A DNA stretch of 64,000 nt from Solemya velum gill symbiont (GTDB lineage: Bacteria > Pseudomonadota > Gammaproteobacteria > Chromatiales > Chromatiaceae): positions 248,001-312,000 of the forward strand of contig NZ_JRAA01000003.1 in the NCBI RefSeq assembly GCF_000787395.1, written 5' to 3'. A model generated the notes under the pieces. That model made no database searches, was not told the origin of the DNA, and saw only the letters and a list, made by a program, of their open reading frames with translations. How positions within the stretch are numbered: the stretch's first letter is position 1; every line of letters begins with the position of its first letter. The position numbers were made by a program, and so were the translations under genes. Shown here in pieces: positions 45,574-54,053 of the stretch.

Positions 45574-46272
45574 TTATTTTCCAGCCTCTTTCCCTCTCGG
45601 ATCAAACATATCCATCATTTTCTTTGGCATGTCTATGATGGATTTCTCATCTGCCTCCCTTAATTTCGGGTCATAAGTGAAGTACATCTTTTTCGCTTGC
45701 AGCTTATAACTCCATGGCAGGCCGGCGTTCTTCCAGCCATTAACCAGTCGCTTACCCTCGTTCTCGCCACTCTTTGCCTTGATTCCCTCAAATCCTTCTA
45801 CTTGCGTATAGACAGTTGTAAACCCGGTTTTGTGGAGTGCCCGCGCAGCAAAAGGTGCGCGTGAACCTGATGTGCAGATAATAATGACAGGACTCTCCTT
45901 GTTGAGACCTTTTGAAGCTAATGCGTTGACAACCGCAGCTTCGAAATCAGGATTGCGTTTTTTTCTGAATGTCCCGTGTATGTCATCCCTTTTGGACTTC
46001 CAATCCAGCGAGTCGAACATGTAGGGTATATTGGCATCGACCTGTTCGGCCATGCCGATGTAATGGACCTCTGGCTGGCTGCGTACATCAATGAAAAGAG
46101 TCTCCTGCGGCCTGGATGTCACCATATCAAAGGCCTCTTGAGGATCCAGATAGAGATCAAATGGTGTATGCCACTTCTTTTGTACATCCTGCTTGTCGAC
46201 GGCATATGCCGATGTAGAAATAAGTAGAAGTATGGTGATTAGCAAGTGTGTCGGATGCATGCAAATTCTCAT
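45574..46272 (-). CDS. Exported single-domain rhodanese-like protein
   Basis: A 232-residue periplasmic protein with a signal peptide (cut after SAYA, about residue 24). A single rhodanese domain follows (about 40-185): LYLDPQEAFDMVTSRP, LFIDVRSQPEVHYIGMA and the active-site loop beginning at Cys133 (CTSGSR). The C-terminal tail ends in a Lys/Met/Asp-rich region (PKKMMDMFDPRGKEAG). Periplasmic rhodaneses can carry sulfane sulfur, which suits a sulfur oxidizer. The acceptor is unknown. It lies 23 bp after galU on the same strand. Confidence 0.85.
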   Translation of the reverse strand: MRICMHPTHLLITILLLISTSAYAVDKQDVQKKWHTPFDLYLDPQEAFDMVTSRPQETLFIDVRSQPEVHYIGMAEQVDANIPYMFDSLDWKSKRDDIHGTFRKKRNPDFEAAVVNALASKGLNKESPVIIICTSGSRAPFAARALHKTGFTTVYTQVEGFEGIKAKSGENEGKRLVNGWKNAGLPWSYKLQAKKMYFTYDPKLREADEKSIIDMPKKMMDMFDPRGKEAGK

Positions 46273-46295
46273 TATGTCGATATTGCTCCAGCCAT

Positions 46296-47132
46296 TTATT
46301 CGTCTGGCGAGAACTTTGAAAAGAAGTGATTTACTGCGTCAACAAAACCATGAATGCTGCCGCAGTCGAATCGCTGCCCCTTGAACCTGTAGCCAATAAC
46401 CTTGCCTTGTTTTGCCTGTTCAAGTATGGCGTCGGTGAGCTGGATTTCACCATTTTTACCTGGTTCGATATTGCGCAGGATCTCATAGATATCGGGTGTC
46501 AGTATATATCTGCCGATAATCGCAAGATTTGACGGCGCTTTGTCTGCTGGGGGTTTTTCCACCATGTCGGTTACACGGTAAATTCCATCTTCGATCTCTT
46601 CACCGGCAATGACACCGTACTTGCTGATCTCATCGATCGGGACCTCTTGTACGGCAACAATGCTGCACTGATGCTCTTCATATAGCCTGGCCATTTGACA
46701 CATGACAGGATCGTCTTCGTTACTGCACAGGTCGTCAGCAAGTATGACGCCAAATGGCTCATGATTGGTTAGTGGCTCACTACAGAGGATGGCATCACCG
46801 AGGCCGCGCATTTCTCGTTGGCGTGTGAAAAGGAAGGTGCACTGGTCAATCAGGTTGCGTATTTCGTGCAGCAGGATCTCTTTTGATGACCCCTGAATCT
46901 GGTGTTCTAGTTCATAGCTGATATCGAAATGATCAGCAATGGCTCGCTTGCCTCGTCCGGTGATGATCGCGATGGTGGACATCCCGGCAGCAAGGGCTTC
47001 TTCCACTCCATATTGCACAAGAGGCTTGTCGAGAACGGGCAACATCTCTTTCGGCATGGCCTTGGTTGCAGGCAGAAAGCGGGTGCCATAGCCTGCGGCG
47101 GGAAAGACGCATTTTGTGATTGTATTTGTCAT
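46296..47132 (-). CDS. galU: UTP--glucose-1-phosphate uridylyltransferase
   Basis: Makes UDP-glucose for polysaccharide and lipopolysaccharide synthesis. The 278-residue protein has the nucleotidyltransferase opening CVFPAAGYGTRFLPATKAMP and KEMLPVLDKPLVQYGVEEA, later GVILADDLCSNEDD, VEKPPADKAPSNLAIIGRYI and GEIQLTDAI. The length and motifs are normal. Confidence 0.97.
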   Translation of the reverse strand: MTNTITKCVFPAAGYGTRFLPATKAMPKEMLPVLDKPLVQYGVEEALAAGMSTIAIITGRGKRAIADHFDISYELEHQIQGSSKEILLHEIRNLIDQCTFLFTRQREMRGLGDAILCSEPLTNHEPFGVILADDLCSNEDDPVMCQMARLYEEHQCSIVAVQEVPIDEISKYGVIAGEEIEDGIYRVTDMVEKPPADKAPSNLAIIGRYILTPDIYEILRNIEPGKNGEIQLTDAILEQAKQGKVIGYRFKGQRFDCGSIHGFVDAVNHFFSKFSPDE

Positions 47133-47148
47133 GAGTTTCCTGTTTTCC

Positions 47149-47649
47149 CTATGTTCTGAACTTCCACGTGGGTTGGTTCTCTTGTGTGATTAGTTGAGCA
47201 TGCAATAGCCAGTCGCGTGCATCCTCGGCATCTTTCTCAAACCAGGCAGATGCAGAGCCTAGCCTGAAGCTGTATCCCCAGCTATCCATGTCCTGCATCA
47301 TACGGTCGCTGCTGTAGCCATCAAGTTGGTTAGCGAGCAGTATCTGCAGATAACAAACAGCATTTTCCTCGTGTACATCACCACCGGCATTTGTATTCAG
47401 GCCGGTACGGCGCTGCTGATCCATACAGATGTAGTGACATGCCTCGTGAAATGCAGAGTGTACCGGGGTGTCTTCACGAATATAGAGGTCATTTGCGATA
47501 AGGCCGGCCTCCGACTCTCCCCAGAAACTGCCTGGTATCGGCTCTTCATTTGCGATACTGGCTGTATTGAGTCCGTAGCGTGAAAAAAGTGCGCTGATAG
47601 AGGTGTCATAGTCGCGACAGCGTTCGACCTGTAATTCCTGATCTTCCAC
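47149..47649 (-). CDS. Putative zincin-like protein with HEACH motif
   Basis: A 166-residue protein without a signal peptide and with no family that I recognise. The strongest feature is an HExxH-type metal motif, FHEACHYICMDQQRR (His68, Glu69, His72), followed after about 20 residues by HEENAVCYLQ, where Glu94 or Glu95 could supply a third zinc ligand as in gluzincins. The rest is mostly helical. It starts at GTG 47649 and sits 16 bp from galU on the same strand. Proteolytic activity is inference from the motif only. Confidence 0.65.
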   Translation of the reverse strand: MEDQELQVERCRDYDTSISALFSRYGLNTASIANEEPIPGSFWGESEAGLIANDLYIREDTPVHSAFHEACHYICMDQQRRTGLNTNAGGDVHEENAVCYLQILLANQLDGYSSDRMMQDMDSWGYSFRLGSASAWFEKDAEDARDWLLHAQLITQENQPTWKFRT

Positions 47650-47713
47650 AGTTTTCGATTGGAAAAGCGTACAATAGGCGACAACATATACGAAGCTGGT
47701 ATGAGATTCAAAT

Positions 47714-48610
47714 TTGCTTAAATATCTTCTAACACTCTACAGTCATGTCCCATTGCGCACAGCGCAAAGAATAGGCAGTTTGTTGGGCTCTTTAGCATGG
47801 TATCTGCGTACGAATGAACGACGAATTACGGAGATCAACCTGGCGCACTGTTTCCCTGAAATGGATCCTGCCGAACGCAAACAACTGGCAAAACGATCTT
47901 TGCAAGAGGATGGCAAGTTCCTGGCAGAGTTGCCACTGGTATGGCTGCAGCCACCTTCGCGATTTACCAGCAAGCTTTATTTCGGTGACGAGATGGAGGA
48001 AATCCGGCAACTTCAACAGGAAGGTCGAGGTCTGATTTTTATTGTTCCACACCAGGGTAACTGGGAAGTAGGGCTCAGTGAGGTAGTAAAAAATATTGAA
48101 ATGACCGTTTTTTACCGTCCACCGAGACAACGCTGGCTCGAGGAGGTTATGACAATCGGGCGCCAGGCAACCGGATCAAAAACAGCACCAACAGACGCGT
48201 CAGGAATCAAGCAGTTGTTGGGGGCACTGAAAAATGGCGAAGGAGTCGCAATTCTGCCTGACCAGACACCAAAGAAATCAAGCGCTTCAGCAGCTGTGTT
48301 TTCTCCGTTTTTCGGGCAACCGGCCTATACTATGACGCTAGCTGCCAAATTTGCAGCAAAAACCGGTGCTGCGGTCCGCTCAGTCTATATGGAACGTTTG
48401 CCAAAAGGTGAGGGATTCAGGATTCATCTGCACAAGGTTGACGAAGATATTTATGACAGGGACCTCGCAAAGTCTGTGCGAGCGATCAATGCGGCTGTAG
48501 AGCAATCTGTTAATGTATGTCCTGAACAGTATCAGTGGGGTTACAAGCGCTTCACCATACAGCCGAAAGGCACACGTTCCCCATACAAGGTTTTGAAGTT
48601 ACGAGAGTAA
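47714..48610 (+). CDS. Lipid A lauroyl/myristoyl-type acyltransferase (LpxL/HtrB family)
   Basis: Adds a secondary acyl chain to lipid A from acyl-ACP. The 298-residue protein has an N-terminal membrane-associated helix and the acyltransferase HX4(D/E) motif in FIVPHQGNWEVGLSE. It also has the conserved YRPPRQRWLEEVM and LPDQTPKK segments and a C-terminal QYQWGYKRF. The start is TTG 47714, the best available in the frame. It is divergent from the zincin-like gene. Confidence 0.9.
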   Translation: MLKYLLTLYSHVPLRTAQRIGSLLGSLAWYLRTNERRITEINLAHCFPEMDPAERKQLAKRSLQEDGKFLAELPLVWLQPPSRFTSKLYFGDEMEEIRQLQQEGRGLIFIVPHQGNWEVGLSEVVKNIEMTVFYRPPRQRWLEEVMTIGRQATGSKTAPTDASGIKQLLGALKNGEGVAILPDQTPKKSSASAAVFSPFFGQPAYTMTLAAKFAAKTGAAVRSVYMERLPKGEGFRIHLHKVDEDIYDRDLAKSVRAINAAVEQSVNVCPEQYQWGYKRFTIQPKGTRSPYKVLKLRE

Positions 48611-48639
48611 TTATTCTTCTTTCTAAGGCCATACCGCCC

Positions 48640-48790
48640 CTCCTGTGCATTCATCGCTCCATGTCACCGTGACCCACAGGGATGTGGGCCGTTCCTGTGC
48701 ATCCTGCGCCCACGGCATTTGTGCATCCCTGCACGGCAGGATTGTCGGTTATGCAGGAGCATTTACCGACCGGCATACCGTACATCCTGT
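48640..48790. repeat. Palindrome-rich intergenic repeat between the acyltransferase and soxA
   Basis: The segment has several short related units: CCTGTGCAT twice, TTGTGCATCCCTGC and CATCCTGTACAT. It also contains palindromes CCCACA-GGGA-TGTGGG and CCTGC-ACG-GCAGG. It resembles widespread intergenic repeats in sulfur-oxidizing gammaproteobacteria. No ORF in it has coding character. Confidence 0.5.
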
Positions 48791-48793
48791 ACA

Positions 48794-48820
48794 TAAAAAA
48801 ACCCGGCTTACGCCGGGTTT
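48794..48820. terminator. Bidirectional terminator ending the sox operon
   Basis: Stem AACCCGGC/GCCGGGTT with loop TTAC is preceded by a run of seven A (a T-run for the minus strand) and followed by TTT. On the minus strand it is a standard rho-independent terminator 23 bp after soxA. It may also end the acyltransferase transcript from the other side. Confidence 0.88.
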
Positions 48821-48842
48821 AAGACTTTATTGTTGTTATATT

Positions 48843-49694
48843 TTATTTACGTGCAGACGGTCCGTTGAACTCGATTCCATTACTCATGTGAGTCAGGAAG
48901 TACTCGAGATTACGATACTCTTTGCTCTGCGCCTTGAATGGCTTGGCACGAACCTGCTTGTTACAACCACCGAAACGACGGTGCAGTGTACCCAGGTTGC
49001 CCCACTTTGAACGGTACACTGGCCAGCCAGTGGTGTGTCCTAGTCCAGGGCTCAGGATATCAGTACGTACGTGCATGCCAGAGCTCTGCATGTGACAACT
49101 TGCACAAGCGAAGTTCAACTGGCCGCGACGGCTGAAATACTGGCTCTTGCCTTCATTGTAGGCTGCCAGTGCATCCGCATCGCCTTCAGGTATAACAACG
49201 TTGGTTGTCTGACCGCGTGACTCGTAACCCATGTATGCGAGCAGGGAAGCGATTGCGCCTACTTTCCATTTCAGAGGTTTCTCGCCATTGGCCTCACGAC
49301 ACTCGTTAATTGCGAGCGGCAAGGTAACAACCATTTTGCGTTTCGCATCCCAGTGTGGATAGTTCTTGCGCTGTGCAGGACCATCCTTGAAGCAGTCAGC
49401 GTAGCCTTTGCCGTTGGCAAATGGTGTGTTCCACAACTCTTCACCTTCCTCGATGAAAGGTTCGTATGGCGGGAATTCCTCGATAGCTTCCCAACTGTCA
49501 CGGGAAACCTTGTCAATGGCGTAAACACCATTGGAAAACTCCTGCAGTGGCACACCTGGAAATTTTTTGGTGAAGTAGCTGCGGTAGGTCTCGATATCTT
49601 GTGCCGGTGTTGTATCAGCGGCATTTTTTGCGACAACGGTGCTGGAGAGCCCGACGACGCACAGTATTGCTATTGCGACAACTGTCTTTTTCAT
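48843..49694 (-). CDS. soxA: L-cysteine S-thiosulfotransferase subunit SoxA
   Basis: Haem c subunit of SoxXA, which couples thiosulfate to the SoxY cysteine. A signal peptide (cut about residue 22) is followed by a mature protein with one haem-binding CASCH (197-201) and the active-site/ligand Cys244 in FGGCNKQ. The N-terminal half keeps only Cys101 and Cys132 and no second CxxCH, so this is the single-haem SoxA type. The length is 283 residues. It is the last gene of soxXYZA, 89 bp after soxZ. Confidence 0.96.
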   Translation of the reverse strand: MKKTVVAIAILCVVGLSSTVVAKNAADTTPAQDIETYRSYFTKKFPGVPLQEFSNGVYAIDKVSRDSWEAIEEFPPYEPFIEEGEELWNTPFANGKGYADCFKDGPAQRKNYPHWDAKRKMVVTLPLAINECREANGEKPLKWKVGAIASLLAYMGYESRGQTTNVVIPEGDADALAAYNEGKSQYFSRRGQLNFACASCHMQSSGMHVRTDILSPGLGHTTGWPVYRSKWGNLGTLHRRFGGCNKQVRAKPFKAQSKEYRNLEYFLTHMSNGIEFNGPSARK

Positions 49695-49783
49695 AGTTTA
49701 TACTCCTCCCGGTAGGGTGTGATATCGGTATTCCCCGAGGTTATCGGGGAGTGACCGGCATCATCTATTATTGTGTCACTGGC

Positions 49784-50116
49784 TTATTTTTTGCCCTTGA
49801 TCTTGACTTCGTTCGAGTCGCTGCCACCCTTGTTATCAGTCCAGGAGACCTTGACCATTTCACCGTTCGCTCCGCCTTTGAAGGAGAATGACAGGTATGG
49901 GTCCTTGGAAACACCACCAGACCATGATGTGGTGATGACAACTTTGCCGTTGTACTCGCCAACAACTTCCTGGATGAAGTGCTCAGGGATGTTTTCGCCG
50001 GTTTTCTTGTTCTTACGCTGGCCGGTTTCCATTGGGTGAGACATCAGCGCCTTAACGGTTGTGACGCCGTTCTTTTCTTTAGCTCTCAGTTTGATTGAGC
50101 TTTTAGCCTTAGCCAT
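49784..50116 (-). CDS. soxZ: Sulfur carrier partner SoxZ
   Basis: Partner of SoxY in the periplasmic sulfur carrier SoxYZ. The 110-residue protein has no signal peptide of its own (it is co-exported with SoxY by the twin-arginine system). Recognisable parts are IKLRAKEKNGVTTVKALMSH, ETGQRKNKKTGENIPEHFI, DPYLSFSFKGGANGEMVKV and SWTDNKGGSDSNEV. It lies 59 bp after soxY. Confidence 0.96.
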   Translation of the reverse strand: MAKAKSSIKLRAKEKNGVTTVKALMSHPMETGQRKNKKTGENIPEHFIQEVVGEYNGKVVITTSWSGGVSKDPYLSFSFKGGANGEMVKVSWTDNKGGSDSNEVKIKGKK

Positions 50117-50175
50117 TTAAATATACCTCTAATCAGATTCTATACAAAACTGGTTGATGATTAATCTCGAGGAGA

Positions 50176-50649
50176 TTAACCGCCACAACCGCCGATGGTG
50201 ACTTTGACTTCTTTCTTGGCGGTATAAACCTTATCGCCAGCCTGTACCAAGGCAATGACGTCACCGGTTTTACCCATTTTGATACGTGTGCTGACGTCAG
50301 CTACTGTGCTTTCGCCCAGTGCGAAACTTGCAACCATCGGGGATGGGTTGCTTGCAGCAAGGATCGAGATGGCTGTGACACCGGCAATGCTACTTGAAAC
50401 TGAAACTGGTACAACAGCACCATTCTCAGCGATTTCAGGCGCCTTGATCTTGATATCTGCACTCTCTTCAGTTGCATCTGTTCCGGTCTGTGCCTTTATG
50501 GCATCCGCAACAGTTTTTGATCTGAAAGCGGCTTCATTCCACTCGGCAAGTACGGCCTGTGGCGCGATCAGTCCTGCGCCAGCAGCTGCAACAACAGCAC
50601 CGGCAGCAGCAGAGCCTTTCAGAAAAACTCGGCGTTTTACATCGATCAT
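50176..50649 (-). CDS. soxY: Sulfur carrier protein SoxY
   Basis: Carries pathway intermediates on a C-terminal cysteine. The 157-residue precursor has a twin-arginine signal (KRRVFLKGSAAAGAVVAA, cut near AVLA) and ends in the diagnostic GGCGG with the swinging-arm Cys155. The internal segment IAENGAVVPVSVSSSI is typical of the family. It is the second gene of the operon, 39 bp after soxX. Confidence 0.97.
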   Translation of the reverse strand: MIDVKRRVFLKGSAAAGAVVAAAGAGLIAPQAVLAEWNEAAFRSKTVADAIKAQTGTDATEESADIKIKAPEIAENGAVVPVSVSSSIAGVTAISILAASNPSPMVASFALGESTVADVSTRIKMGKTGDVIALVQAGDKVYTAKKEVKVTIGGCGG

Positions 50650-50688
50650 TTTGGATATTCTCCTTAATTCAACAACTAGTTTGACGTC

Positions 50689-51060
50689 TTACAATGTGTA
50701 GAGATACTCGATAACAGCATCGAGTTGATCGTCAGTCAGAATATTATGCTTTCCAAAGGGAGGCATCATTGTGTTTGCATTGGCAGCCATTGGGTCTTCA
50801 AGCTGGGCACGCAGTTTCGCCGGATCGGGAAAACGTGTTTTCATTGCGACCAGTGGCGGGCCAAGGTCACCAGGGCTAACGCCGTCGTCCATCATGTGGC
50901 ATGCAAGGCAGTTGCCGAGCTTGCGGTCATAGGCGACTTTTTTACCCATGGCGATAGTTTCTTTTGCGCCTTCAGCCATAGAGCTGACAGGTACGAGGGA
51001 TACCGCGAGCACAGCTGCAAATGATGCAGCAATAGCGGTCAACTTAGCGGGTTTCCGCAT
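50689..51060 (-). CDS. soxX: SoxX, monohaem cytochrome c subunit of SoxXA
   Basis: Electron-accepting cytochrome subunit of SoxXA. A signal peptide (cut about SSMA, residue 29) precedes a small cytochrome c with CLACH (51-55) and a late methionine ligand in NTMMPPFGKH (Met98 or Met99). The length is 123 residues. It is the first gene of soxXYZA, with AGGAGGA just before the ATG and a perfect FNR-type site about 135 bp upstream. Confidence 0.96.
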   Translation of the reverse strand: MRKPAKLTAIAASFAAVLAVSLVPVSSMAEGAKETIAMGKKVAYDRKLGNCLACHMMDDGVSPGDLGPPLVAMKTRFPDPAKLRAQLEDPMAANANTMMPPFGKHNILTDDQLDAVIEYLYTL

Positions 51061-51194
51061 TTAGAGTCCTCCTCAACAGTTTTATGATATTTGTTATGAC
51101 TCGTATGGCCGGGGTGAATTCACAGTTATATTCTGCGATATCGTCCGACGAGTTTTCCTAGAATACCTAAATTGCAACAATGTGCAAGCGGCAA

Positions 51195-51208
51195 TTGATA
51201 TAAATCAA
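51195..51208 (-). promoter_or_regulatory. FNR/CRP-type operator upstream of soxX
   Basis: TTGAT-ATAA-ATCAA is a perfect match to the FNR/Anr dyad consensus TTGAT-N4-ATCAA. It lies between soxX and bepA, about 135 bp before the soxX start. On the minus strand a possible -10 (TATTCT) follows at a distance that would place the dyad near -48, so an activator role is plausible but not fixed. It suggests oxygen-responsive control of the sox operon. Confidence 0.6.
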
Positions 51209-51275
51209 CTAATTTTTAAAAGGGTTTGCCAAGCTATTTACCACAGTATAATTAAGGTATTGCATGGTGGAGAGT

Positions 51276-52718
51276 CTATCGCTTCAGTGCGGCTGACTCC
51301 TCTTCCATCATGCGTTTTTTCGCTTCAAGTTTTGACTTCGAATAGAAGCTCAGCCCTGGCGTCTTGAGTGCAATCAGTAGTTGTTGCACGGCGACATCCG
51401 GTTCGCCTACCAGGAAGTGGTAGTCAGCAAGCGCTGCATGTGAATCCGCTTTCTTTTTACTACCAGCTGCAGCGCGCGCCAGCAACTTGAATGTCTGCGG
51501 GTCGTCGGAGTGTGATTTTGCATGCTTCTTGAGTAACTTGTAGGCGGATTTGGGTTGTCTTGCACGAGTCATGATATCCGCTGTGAGTACCGTTAAAGCA
51601 TGATTGCCAGGCTTGCTGGCAAGTGCCTGTTTTGCTGTTGATACCGCTTTCTGGTTGTTTCCCTGCTTGAGCCACAGGCGTGCATTGGTTGCGCGAATCA
51701 TCGGGTTGCGCGGGTGTTTTGACAGTAGCTTGCCAAGTTCCTTGCGCGCCTCTGAATATTTTCTGCTACGCATCAGGCCCAGCACCAGTCCATAGCGTTC
51801 AGCATCCTCGCTGCGGTAGCGCCCGTCGCGCAGAGTCGACTTGAAGTGCTTGGCGGAACTCTTGCCGCTAGAGAATTGATCTGCCCTGATCGCTGCCCTG
51901 AACAGCTGGAAATCAAAGTCGTCATGCTGTTGCTGGTACGGGTATTTTTCTGCACGTGCAAGTGCATCAGCGGTGCGGTCTGCAGTCACCGGGTGCGACA
52001 GTAGAAACTCCGGTAATGTCACGCCGCCCGAGTTGGTGGCACGTCCGAGGCGCTGGAAGAAAGTTGCCATGGCACGTGTGTCGTGTTTTGACTTTGCCAG
52101 AATCTGAATGCCGATATTATCGGCTTCGCGTTCGTTGGCACGCGTGAAGTTGATCTGTTTCTGCATTAATGCTGCCTGCCCACCGGCTGCCATCGCCATT
52201 GCTCCGGCTCCACCTGTTGCGGCACCAAGCAGGATTGCGGCGAGCAGCATACCGGCTGCCGGCATAGCCATCTGTTCAGCTTCCTGCACCATGCGCGCGA
52301 TATGGCGCTGGCTGACATGGGCAATCTCGTGGGCGACCACCGCTGCCAGCTCATCTTCAGTCTCAGCCTCGAGAATCAGCCCGGTATGGACGCCAATGTA
52401 GCCTCCGGGGCCGGCAAAGGCGTTGATGAGCATGTCATCGACAAGAAAGAAGTTGAAGCTTCCCGCACCCAGCTGTGCCTTGCTGGCAAGCCGGTCTCCG
52501 AGAGACTGCAGGTAGCCGGTCAGCATGGTGTCCTTGACCACGTTGGCGTTGGCATGGACGTAACGCATGAACGCACGCCCCAGCTTGCGTTCCTGTACTG
52601 TGCTCAGGTAGGCGCCGGATGACTCTCCCATGTCTGGCAGGGAGTAGTCGAGTGCCAGGGCAGGATGCAATGTCCAGCTGAACAGAAGGATGGTGAGAAG
52701 TGGTTTAATCATTTTCAT
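51276..52718 (-). CDS. bepA: Periplasmic M48 metalloprotease BepA-like with TPR domain
   Basis: Quality-control protease and chaperone of outer-membrane protein assembly. ATG 52718 begins a signal peptide (cut after HPALA). The M48 domain has the zinc site AHEIAHVSQRH and the third-ligand region RANEREADNIGIQILAK. A C-terminal TPR region follows (about residues 310-470: FKSTLRDGRYRSEDAERYGL onward). An in-frame GTG at 52745 adds nine residues but spoils the signal peptide. It is the last gene after the DUF2201 gene. Confidence 0.92.
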   Translation of the reverse strand: MKMIKPLLTILLFSWTLHPALALDYSLPDMGESSGAYLSTVQERKLGRAFMRYVHANANVVKDTMLTGYLQSLGDRLASKAQLGAGSFNFFLVDDMLINAFAGPGGYIGVHTGLILEAETEDELAAVVAHEIAHVSQRHIARMVQEAEQMAMPAAGMLLAAILLGAATGGAGAMAMAAGGQAALMQKQINFTRANEREADNIGIQILAKSKHDTRAMATFFQRLGRATNSGGVTLPEFLLSHPVTADRTADALARAEKYPYQQQHDDFDFQLFRAAIRADQFSSGKSSAKHFKSTLRDGRYRSEDAERYGLVLGLMRSRKYSEARKELGKLLSKHPRNPMIRATNARLWLKQGNNQKAVSTAKQALASKPGNHALTVLTADIMTRARQPKSAYKLLKKHAKSHSDDPQTFKLLARAAAGSKKKADSHAALADYHFLVGEPDVAVQQLLIALKTPGLSFYSKSKLEAKKRMMEEESAALKR

Positions 52719-52745
52719 GTTGTCTATGACAGGTGTTTGGCGCAC

Positions 52746-54041
52746 TCAGTTCAACTGGATGCGCTCTCCCCAGGGAACAGGGGTCTTGTTTTTGACCAGC
52801 CAGATCACCGGGTAGGCAGGTGGCAATGAGGGGAAATCACCATCCGCATCAGTAAAGTAAAGCAGCAAATCGGGTTGGCGCCCACGCTCTTCAAGCCAAT
52901 TGAAAACAGGACGAAAGTCGGTTCCGCCGCCACCATGGATTTTCTCGGGGAGTTTGAATTCCTCCCAGGGTTCATATTCCCACGGCGCACCCTCTGCAAT
53001 CGTCGCATCGCACGGCAGCAGGGTCAGACGGGCGCGTACTTGTCCCTTGAGGGCGTCGATTTCCGATATGAATTCTGCTATCTCTTTCGCCTTGAGCGAG
53101 CCACTTGTATCGATCGCAACAACCAGGTCGACCTGCGCACTTCGCAGTGACGGCAATATTGCATCACCTTCGCGCCTTGATGGCCGCATATAGCTGAAGT
53201 CATCACGCGCCAGCATCGACATGTAACGTGCTAGCAGATTGCGCCATGGCAGCTGCGGTTGCAGCAGGTGGTCGATCATGCGCGCCAGCACTCCACCCAG
53301 TTTACCTGCCTGCAGTGCTTGCTGAGCCGCACCTGCGGTACGTTGCTGCCACTGCACATCAAGAGTCTCTTTCTCCTGTTCTGTCAGTGGGGGTGGCGGT
53401 GTGTCTGCACTGTCACCCGGTGCTCCCTGAGGGCGGTCATCCATACCGGACGGCGTCGAACCACCGGCCTCGTTATCATCTCTCTCGTGCTGTTTGCCGC
53501 CATTCTGTTGTTGCTGCTGGCGTTGGGATGGTGGAGGAGGGCTATCCATACCCTCTCTATCCGGGTCACCACCCGAGTCATTTTCACTACTGTCATAAAG
53601 ATGCTGATCCATCGTCTCCCTGTCATCATCTTCCTCAAGGAGTGGATAGATCTCTTCCGCTGTCATGCCCTCGTATTGCGGAATGTAGAGTGCTTCGGGC
53701 GGTGGCGTCAGGCCGTCAGTCATCAGCAGGGGATTGATGGCGAGGTCGCAGGCGAGATCCCAGCGGTGGATGACACGATGCCCGCGTCGCGCAAAATGGC
53801 GCAGCGCGCAGTGTAAAGCCTCGTGCGCAAGGATGAACTGCGTCTGTTCAATAGAGAGGTTATCGATATATTCAGCGTTGTAGTAAAAGTGCTTTGCATC
53901 CGTTGCCGCTGTTGGGCACCAGGAGGCGTTTGCAGTTTTCAATGGCAGTCTCAATACCAGTGCGCCTAGGAATGGCTTATCGATAATCAGCCTTGTGCGT
54001 GCGGCGACAAGCTTGGTTTCGACTGCCTGGGCATCAAGCAT
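52746..54041 (-). CDS. DUF2201 metallopeptidase-like protein with C-terminal VWA domain
   Basis: A 431-residue cytoplasmic protein. The N-terminal domain (about 1-130) carries an HExxH motif HEALHCALRH (His73, Glu74, His77). A low-complexity Pro/Gln/Asp/Ser-rich middle follows (about 150-235). The C-terminal VWA-like domain has the MIDAS motif AIDTSGS and TDFRPVFNW. Proteins of this type are encoded next to MoxR ATPases and are thought to act as a chaperone pair for metalloenzyme or complex maturation. The MoxR gene ends 12 bp upstream. The client is unknown. Confidence 0.85.
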   Translation of the reverse strand: MLDAQAVETKLVAARTRLIIDKPFLGALVLRLPLKTANASWCPTAATDAKHFYYNAEYIDNLSIEQTQFILAHEALHCALRHFARRGHRVIHRWDLACDLAINPLLMTDGLTPPPEALYIPQYEGMTAEEIYPLLEEDDDRETMDQHLYDSSENDSGGDPDREGMDSPPPPSQRQQQQQNGGKQHERDDNEAGGSTPSGMDDRPQGAPGDSADTPPPPLTEQEKETLDVQWQQRTAGAAQQALQAGKLGGVLARMIDHLLQPQLPWRNLLARYMSMLARDDFSYMRPSRREGDAILPSLRSAQVDLVVAIDTSGSLKAKEIAEFISEIDALKGQVRARLTLLPCDATIAEGAPWEYEPWEEFKLPEKIHGGGGTDFRPVFNWLEERGRQPDLLLYFTDADGDFPSLPPAYPVIWLVKNKTPVPWGERIQLN

Positions 54042-54053
54042 TCTCAGCTGCCT

